A DNA stretch of 64,000 nt, taken from positions 3,696,501 through 3,760,500 of the forward strand of contig NZ_CP020083.1 in NCBI RefSeq assembly GCF_003431825.1. Direction: 5' to 3'. How positions within the stretch are numbered: position 1 is the first letter of the stretch; the number at the start of each line of letters is the position of its first letter. Both the position numbers and the translations under genes were made by a program. Positions 27,016 through 36,063 of the stretch are shown here, in pieces. Below the pieces are notes generated by a model. It did no database searches and was not told the DNA's origin. It saw only the letters and a list, made by a program, of their open reading frames with translations. Source of the stretch: Blastomonas fulva (GTDB taxonomy: Bacteria; Pseudomonadota; Alphaproteobacteria; Sphingomonadales; Sphingomonadaceae).

Positions 27016-28437
27016 TCAGCCCACCGGCAGCGTCAACACTGCGCGAAGGCCTTCGATCGCGCCGCCTGGGCCGCGGCGGTTCTGCACGGTCAGCGAGCCG
27101 CCATGCTGGTGCGCGACCGCGCGCGCGAGTGTCAGCCCCAGCCCCGTGCCGCCGGTTGCCATGTTGCGCGAGGCTTCCAGCCGGGTGAAGGGCTCGAACA
27201 TCCGCTCGATCTGATCGTCGGCGATCCCCGGGCCATCATCGTCGATGGTGATTGCCACGCTCGACGTCTGCCGCGCGATGCTGATCCGCGCGCGTGACCC
27301 GTAACGCACCGCATTGCCGATGACGTTGCGCAGCGCGCGGCGGATCCAGGTGAGTTGCAGCGGCGCGACGATGCGTTCGCACTCGGCCAGCTCCACGTCC
27401 TGCCCCAGATCGCGGTACTCGTCGGCGATCATCTCGACCAGCGCGACCAGATTGACCGGCTCGGGCGCCTCGCCGGTGCGTCCGATCCGCGCCAGCGACA
27501 AGATGTCGTCGAGCGTGCGGGTGATATCATCGATGCTGGCGACCATGCGTGAGCGCTGGCGGTCATCGGGCACCGATTCGACCCGCACCCGAAGCGCTGC
27601 GAGCGGCGTCTTGAGATCATGCCCGATCGCGCCCAGCATCACGTCCTTCTCGTTGAGCATCGCGGAAATCCGCGCGCTCATCGCGTTGAACGAGCGGGTG
27701 AGATCGGCAAGGTCGCTGGGCCCCGAAGGCTCAATCGGCTGGGCCTGCTGGGTCTGCTCGAACTGCGCCACGCCATCGCGCAGCGCGCCCATAGAGCGCG
27801 CGATACGGCGGGTCAGCCACACCAGGGGCACCAGCATCACCAGATACAGCACCACGGTCTGCGCGATGATGGTCACGCCGATTCGATTCGACGCCTCGGC
27901 CACCGGAACGCGCACGCTGAGCCACTGGCCGTCGGGACGCTCGATCGCGATCACCGCGAGCTGGCGGATGCGTTCGTCATCGCGCCCGCCGATTTCCGCC
28001 GCCAGCCGGTCCATGCGGCGCGGCCGGGGCGGTGCGGGCATGGCTGCAGCCCGGATATCGCGATAATTGACTCCATAGCTCGGCAGGATGGCGTTCAACC
28101 GCTGTTCGATCTTGGGCATCGCCTGCATCGCAGGCGTGATCGGGCTGACCGGATCGAGCGCAGTGCGCCGCATCCTGAGGCCGGGCGCGCGGCCCATCCG
28201 GCCGAGCCGCTGCTCGCGCAACGGCCTGCCTTGCTCCAGCCGGTCGGTCGAAGCGATCAGCCGCACCGCCGCTTCCGCCGCGACCCGGTCCATCGCCTGA
28301 TCGCGCTGCGCCCGCACCAGCAGTACCGCGTTGAGCAGCTGCCCCACCAGCAGCGCTAGCGCGATGGTCAGCAGCAGGCGGCCGGCAAGGCTGGACGGCC
28401 ACAACCGCTTGAAACTGGGCCGCTTGAGCATATTCAT
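27016..28437 (-). CDS. Sensor histidine kinase (EnvZ-like)
   Basis: The 473-residue protein has two membrane helices (LLLTIALALLVGQLLNAVLL and a second at about residues 185-205, VVLYLVMLVPLVWL) enclosing a periplasmic region of about 150 residues. A HAMP region follows, then the phospho-acceptor motif GHDLKTPLAALR (His273), the N-box RNVIGNAVRYGS, and DDGPGIADDQ plus GGTGLGLTLA of the ATPase domain. It overlaps the upstream response regulator by four bases (ATGA). The GHDLKTPL motif is of the EnvZ/OmpR kinase type. The stimulus is unknown. Confidence 0.92.
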   Translation of the reverse strand: MNMLKRPSFKRLWPSSLAGRLLLTIALALLVGQLLNAVLLVRAQRDQAMDRVAAEAAVRLIASTDRLEQGRPLREQRLGRMGRAPGLRMRRTALDPVSPITPAMQAMPKIEQRLNAILPSYGVNYRDIRAAAMPAPPRPRRMDRLAAEIGGRDDERIRQLAVIAIERPDGQWLSVRVPVAEASNRIGVTIIAQTVVLYLVMLVPLVWLTRRIARSMGALRDGVAQFEQTQQAQPIEPSGPSDLADLTRSFNAMSARISAMLNEKDVMLGAIGHDLKTPLAALRVRVESVPDDRQRSRMVASIDDITRTLDDILSLARIGRTGEAPEPVNLVALVEMIADEYRDLGQDVELAECERIVAPLQLTWIRRALRNVIGNAVRYGSRARISIARQTSSVAITIDDDGPGIADDQIERMFEPFTRLEASRNMATGGTGLGLTLARAVAHQHGGSLTVQNRRGPGGAIEGLRAVLTLPVG

Positions 28438-29168
28438 GGCGTATCGGGGGTCGCCAGACGGCGGACCTTGGCGGCGAGCGTATAGCCGCCACCCCACACG
28501 GTCTTGATCAGCCGCGGGGTGCGGTTGTCGGCCTCGACCTTCTTGCGCAGGCGGCTGATCTGGTTGTCGATCGCGCGATCGAACAGGTGCGCCTCGCGGC
28601 CATGCGCAAGATCGAGCAGCTGGTCGCGGTTGAGCACGTGCCCGGCGTGCTCGCAGAACACCTGCAACAGCTTGAACTCGGCGGTGGAGATGGGCACCAG
28701 CGCGCCATCGGGATCGGTCAGGCGGCGCTTGACGGTGTCGAGCCGCCAGCCGTCGAATTCGAACCCCTGGACCTCGTCCTCGGGTGTCTGCGGGACGCGC
28801 GCGGCGCGGCGCAGAACGGTCTTGATGCGTGCCACCAGCTCGCGCGGATCGAACGGCTTGACGACATAATCGTCGGCACCGATCTCCAGCCCGATGATGC
28901 GGTCCATCGCCTCGCCCTTGGCGGTGATCAGGATCACCGGGATTTCGGATTGCGCCGCGACATGGCGGCACAGGCTGAGGCCATCCTCGCCAGGCATCAT
29001 GATGTCGAGCAGCAAGATGGCAAAGCGCTGGTCGCGCATCAGCGTGCGCGCCTTGGCGGCATCGCCAGCCTCGGTCACGGCAAAGCCCTGCCCCACCAGA
29101 TATTCGGCGAGCGGTTCGCGCAAGCTGGGCTCGTCGTCGACGAGCAGGATGTGGGGCAAGTCATTCAT
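28434..29168 (-). CDS. OmpR family response regulator
   Basis: The 244-residue protein has an N-terminal receiver with the acidic pocket VDDE, phospho-acceptor Asp55 in LLLDIMMPGEDG, and the conserved lysine in DYVVKPFDPREL. The C-terminal winged-helix domain ends with the typical recognition region FDRAIDNQISRLRKKVE and TVWGGGYTLA. It is the first gene of the two-component operon; the kinase start overlaps its stop. The divergent arrangement is absent; the EF-hand gene upstream is on the same strand and ends about 100 bases before this start. Confidence 0.94.
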   Translation of the reverse strand: MNDLPHILLVDDEPSLREPLAEYLVGQGFAVTEAGDAAKARTLMRDQRFAILLLDIMMPGEDGLSLCRHVAAQSEIPVILITAKGEAMDRIIGLEIGADDYVVKPFDPRELVARIKTVLRRAARVPQTPEDEVQGFEFDGWRLDTVKRRLTDPDGALVPISTAEFKLLQVFCEHAGHVLNRDQLLDLAHGREAHLFDRAIDNQISRLRKKVEADNRTPRLIKTVWGGGYTLAAKVRRLATPDTP

Positions 29169-29268
29169 GGTGGATCAGCATGTGCCGGTTACGAGGATCA
29201 ATGGCAACCGGCCCCAGTGCAGCGGGGAACCTGCACCGGAGCCGGAAGATCGTCAAAGGCTGGAAAAA

Positions 29269-29889
29269 TCAGCCCGCCGGCTTGGCGCGCTTTTCCTGCC
29301 AGCGCTGCTTCATCGCTTCGCGCGCAGCATCGCGCTCGGCCTTGGTCACCTGGCCGTCGTTGTTGGTGTCCTGGCGCTTGAACCGCTCCAGCGCACCGGC
29401 CTCGAACTCGGCCATAGTGATCGCGCCATCCTTGTTGGTGTCGAGACGCATCATGCGAGCATGGCCGCCACCATGGCCGCCGCGCATGCCCTTGCCGGGA
29501 CCACCGCGCCACTTGCCACCCTGGCGAGCGCCGGGCTCGCCCTTGCCGGCTTCGGCGCGCATGCTCATGCGTTCGGCGCGTTTCGTCTCGCGGGCTTCGC
29601 GCGCTACGGTCATTTCGGCCAGGCTGACTTCGCCGCTGCCATCGGTGTCGAGCTTCTTGAAGCGCTCGGCCTGACGCGCTTCGCGATCGGCCTTGTCGAT
29701 CCTGCCGTCCTTGTTGACGTCCATCCGGGCGAACATCGTCTGCGCCTGGGTGCGGACCTCGGCCTGGGTGATCACGCCGTCCTGATTGGCATCGGGGCCG
29801 CGCATCTTGCCACCGGCGGGCTGCGCGACAGCCATGCTGGCGGTGAGCATCGCGGCCAGCGCGGCACCTGCGATAAGGGTCTTCTTCAT
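29269..29889 (-). CDS. Secreted EF-hand protein with five calcium-binding loops
   Basis: The 206-residue protein has a signal peptide (residues 1-22) and five canonical EF-hand loops beginning at about residues 33, 57, 81, 150 and 174, for example DANQDGVITQAE, DVNKDGRIDKAD and DTNNDGQVTKAE. Loops three and four are separated by a basic, Gly-rich linker (about residues 105-145) with repeated Gly-Gly-His and Arg-Gly segments. AAGGAA precedes the start. It may sense or buffer calcium in the periplasm. It lies just upstream of an OmpR/EnvZ-like pair on the same strand, so regulation or partnership is possible. Confidence 0.87.
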   Translation of the reverse strand: MKKTLIAGAALAAMLTASMAVAQPAGGKMRGPDANQDGVITQAEVRTQAQTMFARMDVNKDGRIDKADREARQAERFKKLDTDGSGEVSLAEMTVAREARETKRAERMSMRAEAGKGEPGARQGGKWRGGPGKGMRGGHGGGHARMMRLDTNKDGAITMAEFEAGALERFKRQDTNNDGQVTKAERDAAREAMKQRWQEKRAKPAG

Positions 29890-30153
29890 GGGATATTCCT
29901 TCATGTTCAATTCCTGAGGGGGAGGAAGCCGCCCCAACCGGTGCAAAGGGGGGGATGAGGCCAGGACGACTTCCTTGAGACCCGTTCTAGAGGCGCATTG
30001 TCGCACAGCTTTGCCGGATCGGGCACAAAAGTGTCGCAAAGTGTATCAGCCGGCACGCCCCGTTCATCCGGCCGCAAGCTGATCGCGGCTTTTCGCTGCA
30101 ATGCAGCAACGCCCCGCTTGGCTAATGCGCTGCGGGCTGGTAGGCGCGCGTGC

Positions 30154-32019
30154 ATGCTCGCAATGAACAACATCACCGTCCGGCTGGGTGGCCGCACGAT
30201 CCTCGACGGCGCAACCGCAGCCATTCCCCCCGGCGGCCGCATCGGCCTGATCGGGCGCAACGGCGCGGGCAAGTCCACGCTGATGAAGGTGATGATCGGC
30301 GAGCTCGAGCCCGATGACGGCGAGATCGAGATGCCGCGCCTCGCCAAACTTGGCTATATCGCGCAGGAAGCGCCGCACGGAGCGATGACCCCGCTCGATA
30401 CCGTGCTCGCCGCGGATGTGGAGCGCACGAGCCTGCTCGAAGAGGCCGAGACCTGCACCGATCCCGACCGACTGGGCGATGTCCACGAACGGCTGCTCGC
30501 TATCGACGCCTACAGCGCCCCGTCGCGCGCCGCGATCATCCTCACCGGGCTGGGCTTCGACGACGAGATGCAGAACCGCCCGCTCGACAGCTTTTCGGGC
30601 GGCTGGAAGATGCGGGTTGCACTGGGCGCCTTGCTGTTCTCGCAGCCCGACGTGCTGCTGCTCGACGAGCCCTCGAACCACCTCGACCTTGAAGCGACCT
30701 TGTGGCTCGAGAACTTCCTCAAGGCGTACCCCGCGACCCTGATCGTGATCAGCCATGAACGCGATCTGCTCAACAACGTGGTCGACCACATCCTGCATCT
30801 GCAGGGCGGGAAGGTGACGCTGTATCCCGGCGGCTATGACAGCTTCGAGCGCCAGCGCGCCGAACGCGCCGCGCAGCTCGCCGCCGCCAAGGCCTCGCAG
30901 GACGCCCAGCGCGCCAAATTGCAGGACTATGTCGCGCGCAACAGCGCCCGCGCCTCGACCGCCAAGCAGGCGCAGTCGCGTGCCAAGATGCTCGCCAAGA
31001 TGCAGCCGATCACCGCGCTGATGGAAGATCCGAGCCTGTCGTTCGATTTCCCCAGCCCGTCCGAGCTCAAGCCCCCGCTGATCACGCTCGATCTGGCAGC
31101 GGTCGGTTATGCTGAGGACAATCCCATCCTGCGGCGGCTCAATCTGCGCATCGATCCCGATGACCGGATCGCGCTGCTGGGCCGCAACGGCAACGGCAAG
31201 ACCACGCTCGCCCGCCTGCTCGCCGCGCAGCTTCCCGCGCTCGAAGGCGCGATGGAAACCGCGGGCAAGATGCAGATCGGCTATTTCACCCAGTATCAGG
31301 TCGAGGAGCTCGAGGCCGACAGCACCCCGCTCGAGCAGATGACTCGCGCGATGAAGGGCAAGACGCCTGCTGCCGTGCGCGCGCAATTGGGCCGCTTCGG
31401 ATTTTCGGGCAACCGCGCGATGTCGAGCGTCGGCACCCTGTCGGGCGGCGAGCGCGCAAGGCTGGCGCTCGCGCTGATCACCCGCGATGCTCCGCACCTG
31501 CTGATCCTCGACGAGCCGACCAACCACTTGGACGTCGATGCGCGCGAGGCTTTGGTGCAGGCGCTCAACGAATATGACGGCGCGGTGATCCTGATCAGCC
31601 ATGACCGTCACATGGTCGAACTGACCGCCGACCGGCTGGTGCTGGTCGATGCAGGCACCGCGACCGAGTACAACGGCTCGATGCGCGACTACATGGACTT
31701 CGTGCTGGGCATCAACCAGCCCAAGGGCGATCCCAAGCCCAAGATGTCCAAGAAGGACAAGAAGGCCGACGCCTTCCACCGCGACCAGATCCGCAAGATG
31801 GAGAATAAGGTCAAGACAGCGGAAAAGGCCGTGGCCGAGCTGCAGGCGCAGTGTTCGGACATCGACCGCGCGATGTTCGATCCGTCTTCCGCCAAGCCCG
31901 AACACGCCAAGCTGACGATGAGCGAACTGGCGCGGCAACGCACACGGCTGGGCGAACTGCTCGCCGAGGCAGAAGCTGCCTGGCTGGAATGCAACGAGAA
32001 GCTCGAAGCCCTGAATTGA
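30154..32019 (+). CDS. ABC-F family ATP-binding protein
   Basis: The 621-residue protein has two ATP-binding cassettes in tandem and no membrane segments. The first has Walker A GRNGAGKST, signature SGGWKMRVALGALL and LLLDEPSNHLD; the second has GRNGNGKTT, LSGGERARLALAL and LLILDEPTNHLD. Between them lies the ABC-F linker with the arm-like ARASTAKQAQSRAKML segment; the C-terminus has a coiled coil (KMENKVKTAEKAVAELQAQ). ABC-F proteins act on the ribosome to aid translation or resist antibiotics; this architecture is closest to the general YheS/Uup-like housekeeping types. ATG codons at 30154 and 30163 are both possible. Confidence 0.92.
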   Translation: MLAMNNITVRLGGRTILDGATAAIPPGGRIGLIGRNGAGKSTLMKVMIGELEPDDGEIEMPRLAKLGYIAQEAPHGAMTPLDTVLAADVERTSLLEEAETCTDPDRLGDVHERLLAIDAYSAPSRAAIILTGLGFDDEMQNRPLDSFSGGWKMRVALGALLFSQPDVLLLDEPSNHLDLEATLWLENFLKAYPATLIVISHERDLLNNVVDHILHLQGGKVTLYPGGYDSFERQRAERAAQLAAAKASQDAQRAKLQDYVARNSARASTAKQAQSRAKMLAKMQPITALMEDPSLSFDFPSPSELKPPLITLDLAAVGYAEDNPILRRLNLRIDPDDRIALLGRNGNGKTTLARLLAAQLPALEGAMETAGKMQIGYFTQYQVEELEADSTPLEQMTRAMKGKTPAAVRAQLGRFGFSGNRAMSSVGTLSGGERARLALALITRDAPHLLILDEPTNHLDVDAREALVQALNEYDGAVILISHDRHMVELTADRLVLVDAGTATEYNGSMRDYMDFVLGINQPKGDPKPKMSKKDKKADAFHRDQIRKMENKVKTAEKAVAELQAQCSDIDRAMFDPSSAKPEHAKLTMSELARQRTRLGELLAEAEAAWLECNEKLEALN

Positions 32020-32043
32020 CGCTTGCTGGCGCCCTTGGGATGG

Positions 32044-32061
32044 TTTAACTGATCGGTTAAA
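32044..32061. promoter_or_regulatory. Operator-like palindrome upstream of the thiolase gene
   Basis: TTTAACTGATCGGTTAAA is an 18-bp palindrome with a single mismatched pair, located 27 bases before the thiolase ATG. Its position suggests binding of a dimeric regulator, for example a TetR or FadR-like repressor of acyl-CoA metabolism, but no such gene is adjacent. Confidence 0.45.
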
Positions 32062-32087
32062 TCAACCAGACCCGAGAGGATACCAGC

Positions 32088-33335
32088 ATGGCCGACGCCT
32101 ATATCATCGACGCTGTCCGCACCCCGCGCGGGGTCGGAAAGCCCGGCAAGGGTGCGCTGTCGCACCTGCACCCGCAGGATCTGGCCGCGACCGTGCTCAA
32201 GGCGATCAAGGATCGCAACCACCTCGATACCGCGACCGTGGACGATGTCATCTGGTCGACCTCGACCCAGAAGGGCAAGCAGGGCGGCGACCTTGGCCGC
32301 ATGTCCGCGCTCGCAGCAGGCTATGATGTCAAGGCCAGCGGCATGACGCTGGACCGCTTCTGCGGCGGCGGCATCACCTCAGTGAACCTCGCGACCGCAG
32401 CGGTGATGTCAGGCATGGAAGATTGCGTGATCGCAGGCGGCACCGAGATGATGAGCTACACCCAGACCGTGGGCGCTGCCGAAGCCAATGCCGGGATGCC
32501 GCCGCCGCTGATGGGATCGCACAACCCCGCGCTCGACGAACTGCACCCGCAGTCGCACCAGGGCGTGTGCGGCGATGCAATCGCATCGATGGAAGGCATT
32601 TCACGCGAGGCATTGGATGCGTTGGCCCTGGTCAGCCAGCAGCGCGCTGCGCGCGCCATCGCCGAGGGCCGGTTCGACAAGTCGGTAGTCCCGGTGTATA
32701 ACCCGGACGGCAGCATCGCGCTCGACCGCGAGGAGTTCCCCCGCCCCGACACCACCGCCGAAAGCCTTGCCGCATTGAAGCCCGCCTTTGCCGGCATGGC
32801 CGATTTCGAGATCGGCGGCACCACCTTCCGCAAGCAGATCAACCGGCGCTATCCCGATCTCACCATCGAGCATATGCACCATGCGGGCAACAGCTCGGGC
32901 GTGGTCGATGGCGCCGCTGCCGTGCTGATCACCTCGAAGGATTATGCCGACAAGCACGGGCTCAAGCCCCGCGCGCGGATCGTCACCTATGTCAACATGG
33001 GCGATGACCCGACGCTGATGCTCAACGCGCCCGTCCCCGCCGCGAAAAAGGCGCTGGAGCGCGCAGGCCTGTCCAAGGACGACATCGACGTGTGGGAAAT
33101 CAACGAGGCATTTTCGGTGGTCGCCGAAAAGTTCATCCGCGATCTCGATCTCGACCGCGAGAAGGTCAACATCAACGGCGGCGCGATGGCCTTGGGCCAC
33201 CCGATCGGTGCGACCGGATCGATGCTGATCGGCACCGCACTCGATGAGCTCGAGCGCTCGGGCGGTCGCTATGGCCTGATCACGATGTGCGCCGCGGGCG
33301 GCATGGCGCCTGCGATCATCATCGAACGCATCTGA
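32088..33335 (+). CDS. Acetyl-CoA C-acetyltransferase (thiolase)
   Basis: The 415-residue enzyme is a thiolase that condenses or cleaves acyl-CoA. The nucleophilic cysteine is in LDRFCGGGITSVNLA, the histidine in NEAFSVVAEKF is the usual asparagine-glutamate-alanine-phenylalanine motif, GGAMALGHPIGATGS carries the catalytic histidine, and the second cysteine is in ITMCAAGGMAPA. Slightly longer than PhaA (about 393), it fits the broad thiolase-II group; polyhydroxybutyrate synthesis or fatty-acid breakdown are both possible. It stands alone and is preceded by a palindrome at 32044. Confidence 0.9.
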   Translation: MADAYIIDAVRTPRGVGKPGKGALSHLHPQDLAATVLKAIKDRNHLDTATVDDVIWSTSTQKGKQGGDLGRMSALAAGYDVKASGMTLDRFCGGGITSVNLATAAVMSGMEDCVIAGGTEMMSYTQTVGAAEANAGMPPPLMGSHNPALDELHPQSHQGVCGDAIASMEGISREALDALALVSQQRAARAIAEGRFDKSVVPVYNPDGSIALDREEFPRPDTTAESLAALKPAFAGMADFEIGGTTFRKQINRRYPDLTIEHMHHAGNSSGVVDGAAAVLITSKDYADKHGLKPRARIVTYVNMGDDPTLMLNAPVPAAKKALERAGLSKDDIDVWEINEAFSVVAEKFIRDLDLDREKVNINGGAMALGHPIGATGSMLIGTALDELERSGGRYGLITMCAAGGMAPAIIIERI

Positions 33336-33362
33336 ACCGAACCACGGCCCGGTGAGCGCGCT

Positions 33363-33725
33363 TTACACGAGCGCGTTCACCGCCGCCATGAACGGGCCGA
33401 TCGAAACCGGCTTTGAGACATAACCCTCCGCCCCGGCGGCGCGGATGCGGTCCTCGTCCCCCTTGCCCGCATAAGCGGTGACCGCCATGATCGGGATGAG
33501 GCGCAGGTCGCGATCGGCCTTGATCGCCTCGATCAGCTCCAGCCCGCTGATGTGCGGCAGCTGGATGTCCATGATGATCAGCCCGGGCACGAACTGGCGC
33601 GCGCGCTCCATCACCTCGCGGCCATCGGCCAGTCCCTCGACGGCAAAGCCGTGCGCGGTGAGGAGATCGCAGAAAAGTTTGCGATTAAGGTCGTTATCCT
33701 CGACAACCAGCACTCTTTTTGCCAC
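33363..33725 (-). CDS. divK: Single-domain response regulator DivK
   Basis: The 120-residue protein is a lone receiver domain with no output. Its acidic pocket is VVEDND, the phospho-acceptor is Asp53 in IIMDIQLPHISGLE, and the conserved lysine is in YVSKPVS. The sequence VLVVEDNDLNRKLFCDLL and its length agree with DivK, which sets polarity and cell-cycle timing in alphaproteobacteria through the DivJ/PleC kinases. The DUF3572 gene is divergent, an arrangement often seen in this class. Confidence 0.9.
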   Translation of the reverse strand: MAKRVLVVEDNDLNRKLFCDLLTAHGFAVEGLADGREVMERARQFVPGLIIMDIQLPHISGLELIEAIKADRDLRLIPIMAVTAYAGKGDEDRIRAAGAEGYVSKPVSIGPFMAAVNALV

Positions 33726-33800
33726 TGAACCGCTTATCCAAATTGCCGGTGCATTGGGCGCCGGACGTTATTCACCAGAACGCGGATGTAGGCCAAAGCC

Positions 33801-34103
33801 GTGACCGATACAATCAGGCCAGATACCCCGTCAGACAGGGGCGCTCCCCATGATCCGGCCACCATGGCGCTGCTGGCGCTGTCGTGGCTGCTCGGCGATG
33901 GCGAGCGCGCCGAAAGGCTGCTCTCGCTCACCGGAATGACCGTGGACGACCTGCGCGCCGGCGCTTCCAGCCCCCGCATCCTGGCGGAATTCATCCGCTA
34001 TCTGGAAGGGCATGAGGCGGATCTGATCGCCGCTGCCGATGCCATCGGCGCGAGCCCCGCGGCCCTGGTCAATGCCCGCATCCAGCTGGAACGCCAGACT
34101 TGA
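33801..34103 (+). CDS. DUF3572 family protein
   Basis: The 100-residue protein begins at a GTG and matches DUF3572 through ALLALSWLLGDGERAERLLSLTGM (core LSWLLGDGERAERLL) and ILAEFIRYLEGHEADLIAAAD. The family is small, helical and restricted mainly to alphaproteobacteria; its function is unknown. It is divergent from divK, with 75 bases between the starts, which suggests joint regulation and a possible link to the cell cycle. It is followed closely by a HAD hydrolase gene. Confidence 0.85.
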   Translation: MTDTIRPDTPSDRGAPHDPATMALLALSWLLGDGERAERLLSLTGMTVDDLRAGASSPRILAEFIRYLEGHEADLIAAADAIGASPAALVNARIQLERQT

Positions 34104-34120
34104 AACCGAACGGACCCGAC

Positions 34121-34792
34121 ATGACCCCCTCTCCCAAGGCACCCCGCCCGCTGCTGATCACCGATTGCGACGAGGTGCTGCTGTATATGGTCGCGCCGTT
34201 CCGCGACTGGCTGGACGAGGCGCACGATATCGAGTTCGACATGTCCGGCGGCGATTTTGCCAAGGCACTGGTCGATCGCAAGACCCGCGAGGCGGTGAAG
34301 CCCGGCGACATCTGGCCGCTGCTCAACGCCTTCTTCGACACCGAAATGCACCGCCAGATGCCGATTCCCGGCGCGGTCGAGGCATTGAAGGCGATCGGCG
34401 AGCATGCCGACATCGTGGTGCTGACCAACCTCAACGATCACCGCCAGCAATCGCGCAGCGAGCAGCTTGCGCGCTTCGGGCTGCATCACCGCGTCGTGTG
34501 CAACCAGGGACCCAAGGGCGAACCGCTCAAGCGCATCGTCGACGAGCACGCGCCTTCGGTCGCGATCTTTGTCGACGACCTGCCGCAGCATCACGAATCG
34601 GCCGCCGAGCACGCGCCCGAGGTCTGGCGGCTGCATATGGTCGGCGAGACCGCGCTGGCGCCGCACATCGTCTGCGCGGCGACTGCGGGCCATGCGCATG
34701 CGCGGATCGACAGCTGGACCGCCGCGCTCGACTGGGTGATGGAACGCATCGCGCTGGGTGTGCCCGCCCCCGGCATCGAGGCTGCGGCTTGA
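34121..34792 (+). CDS. HAD superfamily hydrolase
   Basis: The 223-residue protein has an N-terminal catalytic-type motif LLITDCDEVLLY, a helical cap region, motif II VVLTNLN, and an acidic motif IFVDDLPQHHESA. These fit a HAD-fold phosphatase. The ATG at 34121 was chosen; a TTG at 34100 gives seven extra residues. It sits between DUF3572 and the RidA gene on the same strand. The substrate is unknown. Confidence 0.8.
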   Translation: MTPSPKAPRPLLITDCDEVLLYMVAPFRDWLDEAHDIEFDMSGGDFAKALVDRKTREAVKPGDIWPLLNAFFDTEMHRQMPIPGAVEALKAIGEHADIVVLTNLNDHRQQSRSEQLARFGLHHRVVCNQGPKGEPLKRIVDEHAPSVAIFVDDLPQHHESAAEHAPEVWRLHMVGETALAPHIVCAATAGHAHARIDSWTAALDWVMERIALGVPAPGIEAAA

Positions 34793-34823
34793 CGCTGGCC
34801 AGCACATTGGAGAATACGAGCAT

Positions 34824-35291
34824 ATGACTGACAGCATTGAACAAAAGCTCGCCGAACTGGGTCTCGAACTGCCCCAGCCCGCCGCTCCCGTCGCCTCCTA
34901 TGTCCCCGCCGTGGAAGTAGGCGGCATGCTCTACATCTCGGGCCAGCTGCCGTTCATCGACGGCAAGGTCGTCACCGGACGGCTGGGCGAGAATGTCTCG
35001 CTCGAGGCCGGAGAGGCTGCCGCGCGCGCCTGCGGCATCATGCTGATCGCGCAGATGAAGGCGGCTCTGGGCTCGCTCGACCGGGTCGAGCGGATCGTCA
35101 AGCTCGGCGCCTTCATCGCCAGCACGCCCGAGTTCAACGCCCAGCCCAAGGTCGCCAATGGCGCATCGGACCTGATGGTCCAGGTGTTCGGCGCGGCGGG
35201 CCAGCATGCGCGCAGCGCCGTCGGCGTTCCCGTCCTGCCCCTGGGCGCCGCCGTGGAGATCGATGCCATTGTCGCCGTTCGGCCTGCTTGA
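34824..35291 (+). CDS. RidA family protein (YjgF/YER057c/UK114)
   Basis: The 155-residue protein has the RidA fold with GGMLYISGQLPFIDGKVV, GSLDRVERIVKLGAFIAS and the C-terminal SAVGVPVLPLGAAVEIDAIV. RidA proteins hydrolyse reactive enamine/imine intermediates. The arginine usual in the catalytic R-(S/T)-(A/T)-V motif is present as HARSAVGV. The preceding GGAG at 34809-34812 supports this start. It overlaps the GDPD gene by 29 bases if the latter starts at 35263. Confidence 0.9.
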   Translation: MTDSIEQKLAELGLELPQPAAPVASYVPAVEVGGMLYISGQLPFIDGKVVTGRLGENVSLEAGEAAARACGIMLIAQMKAALGSLDRVERIVKLGAFIASTPEFNAQPKVANGASDLMVQVFGAAGQHARSAVGVPVLPLGAAVEIDAIVAVRPA

Positions 35292-36063
35292 CGGCTGGCT
35301 GGCGCCGCCGCCCGAACCCCGCCGCATCGCCTGGCTGGGAGAGCAGCCCTACGCCCATCGCGGTCTGCATGACGGCATGTGGCAGGGCCCTGTGCTCGAA
35401 AACGGCCTGCCCGCGTTCACCGCGGCGATCGCCGCCGGCCATGGCATCGAATGCGATGTCCAGCGCAGCATCGACAACCGCGCGGTGGTATTCCACGACT
35501 TTTCACTGAGCCGGCTGACGCTGGCTCAGGGCCGAGTCGATGGCAAGACCGCCGCCGAGCTCACGCAGATCCGGCTGATGGGCCAGAATGGCGCGATCGC
35601 AGAACTCGGCGCGGTTCTGGGCGTGGTGCGCGGGCGCGCGCCGATCCTGATCGAGATCAAGACCGAGACCGACCATGTTGCGCCCCTGTGCCTTGCGGTG
35701 CGCCGCGCGCTCGAAGGCTATGGCGGCAAGGCGGCGATCATGAGCTTCCACCCCGCGGTCTCGGCCTGGTTCCGGCGGCAGGCGCCGCACATCGTGCGCG
35801 GGCTGGTGATGACCGAGGAAGGCTCGCACGGCTGGAAGGGCACGATGCGCCGCCACCTTGATCTTTGGCAGGCCAAGCCCGATTTCCTCGCTTATGACAT
35901 TCGCGATCTTCCCAGCGGCTTTGCCGCAGCCCAGCGCGCCCGTGGCCTGCCCGTGCTGACCTGGACGGTACGCACCGACGAACAGCACGCCATCGCCGCC
36001 GACCACGCTGATGCGCCGATCTACGAACGCGCCCTGGCGCCGGACCCTTCCCCGCACGCATGA
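35263..36063 (+). CDS. Glycerophosphodiester phosphodiesterase family protein
   Basis: The 266-residue protein matches GDPD enzymes, which release glycerol-3-phosphate from deacylated phospholipids. Motifs are YAHRGLHDG, ENGLPAF, ECDVQRSIDNRAVVFHDFSLSRLT (quoted by its core AVVFHDFSLSRLT), and IEIKTETD, carrying the metal and catalytic residues. No signal peptide is seen. The start at 35263 overlaps the RidA gene. Its stop overlaps the start of the following acyltransferase gene by four bases (ATGA), so RidA, GDPD and acyltransferase are likely one transcript. Confidence 0.9.
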   Translation: MPLSPFGLLDGWLAPPPEPRRIAWLGEQPYAHRGLHDGMWQGPVLENGLPAFTAAIAAGHGIECDVQRSIDNRAVVFHDFSLSRLTLAQGRVDGKTAAELTQIRLMGQNGAIAELGAVLGVVRGRAPILIEIKTETDHVAPLCLAVRRALEGYGGKAAIMSFHPAVSAWFRRQAPHIVRGLVMTEEGSHGWKGTMRRHLDLWQAKPDFLAYDIRDLPSGFAAAQRARGLPVLTWTVRTDEQHAIAADHADAPIYERALAPDPSPHA

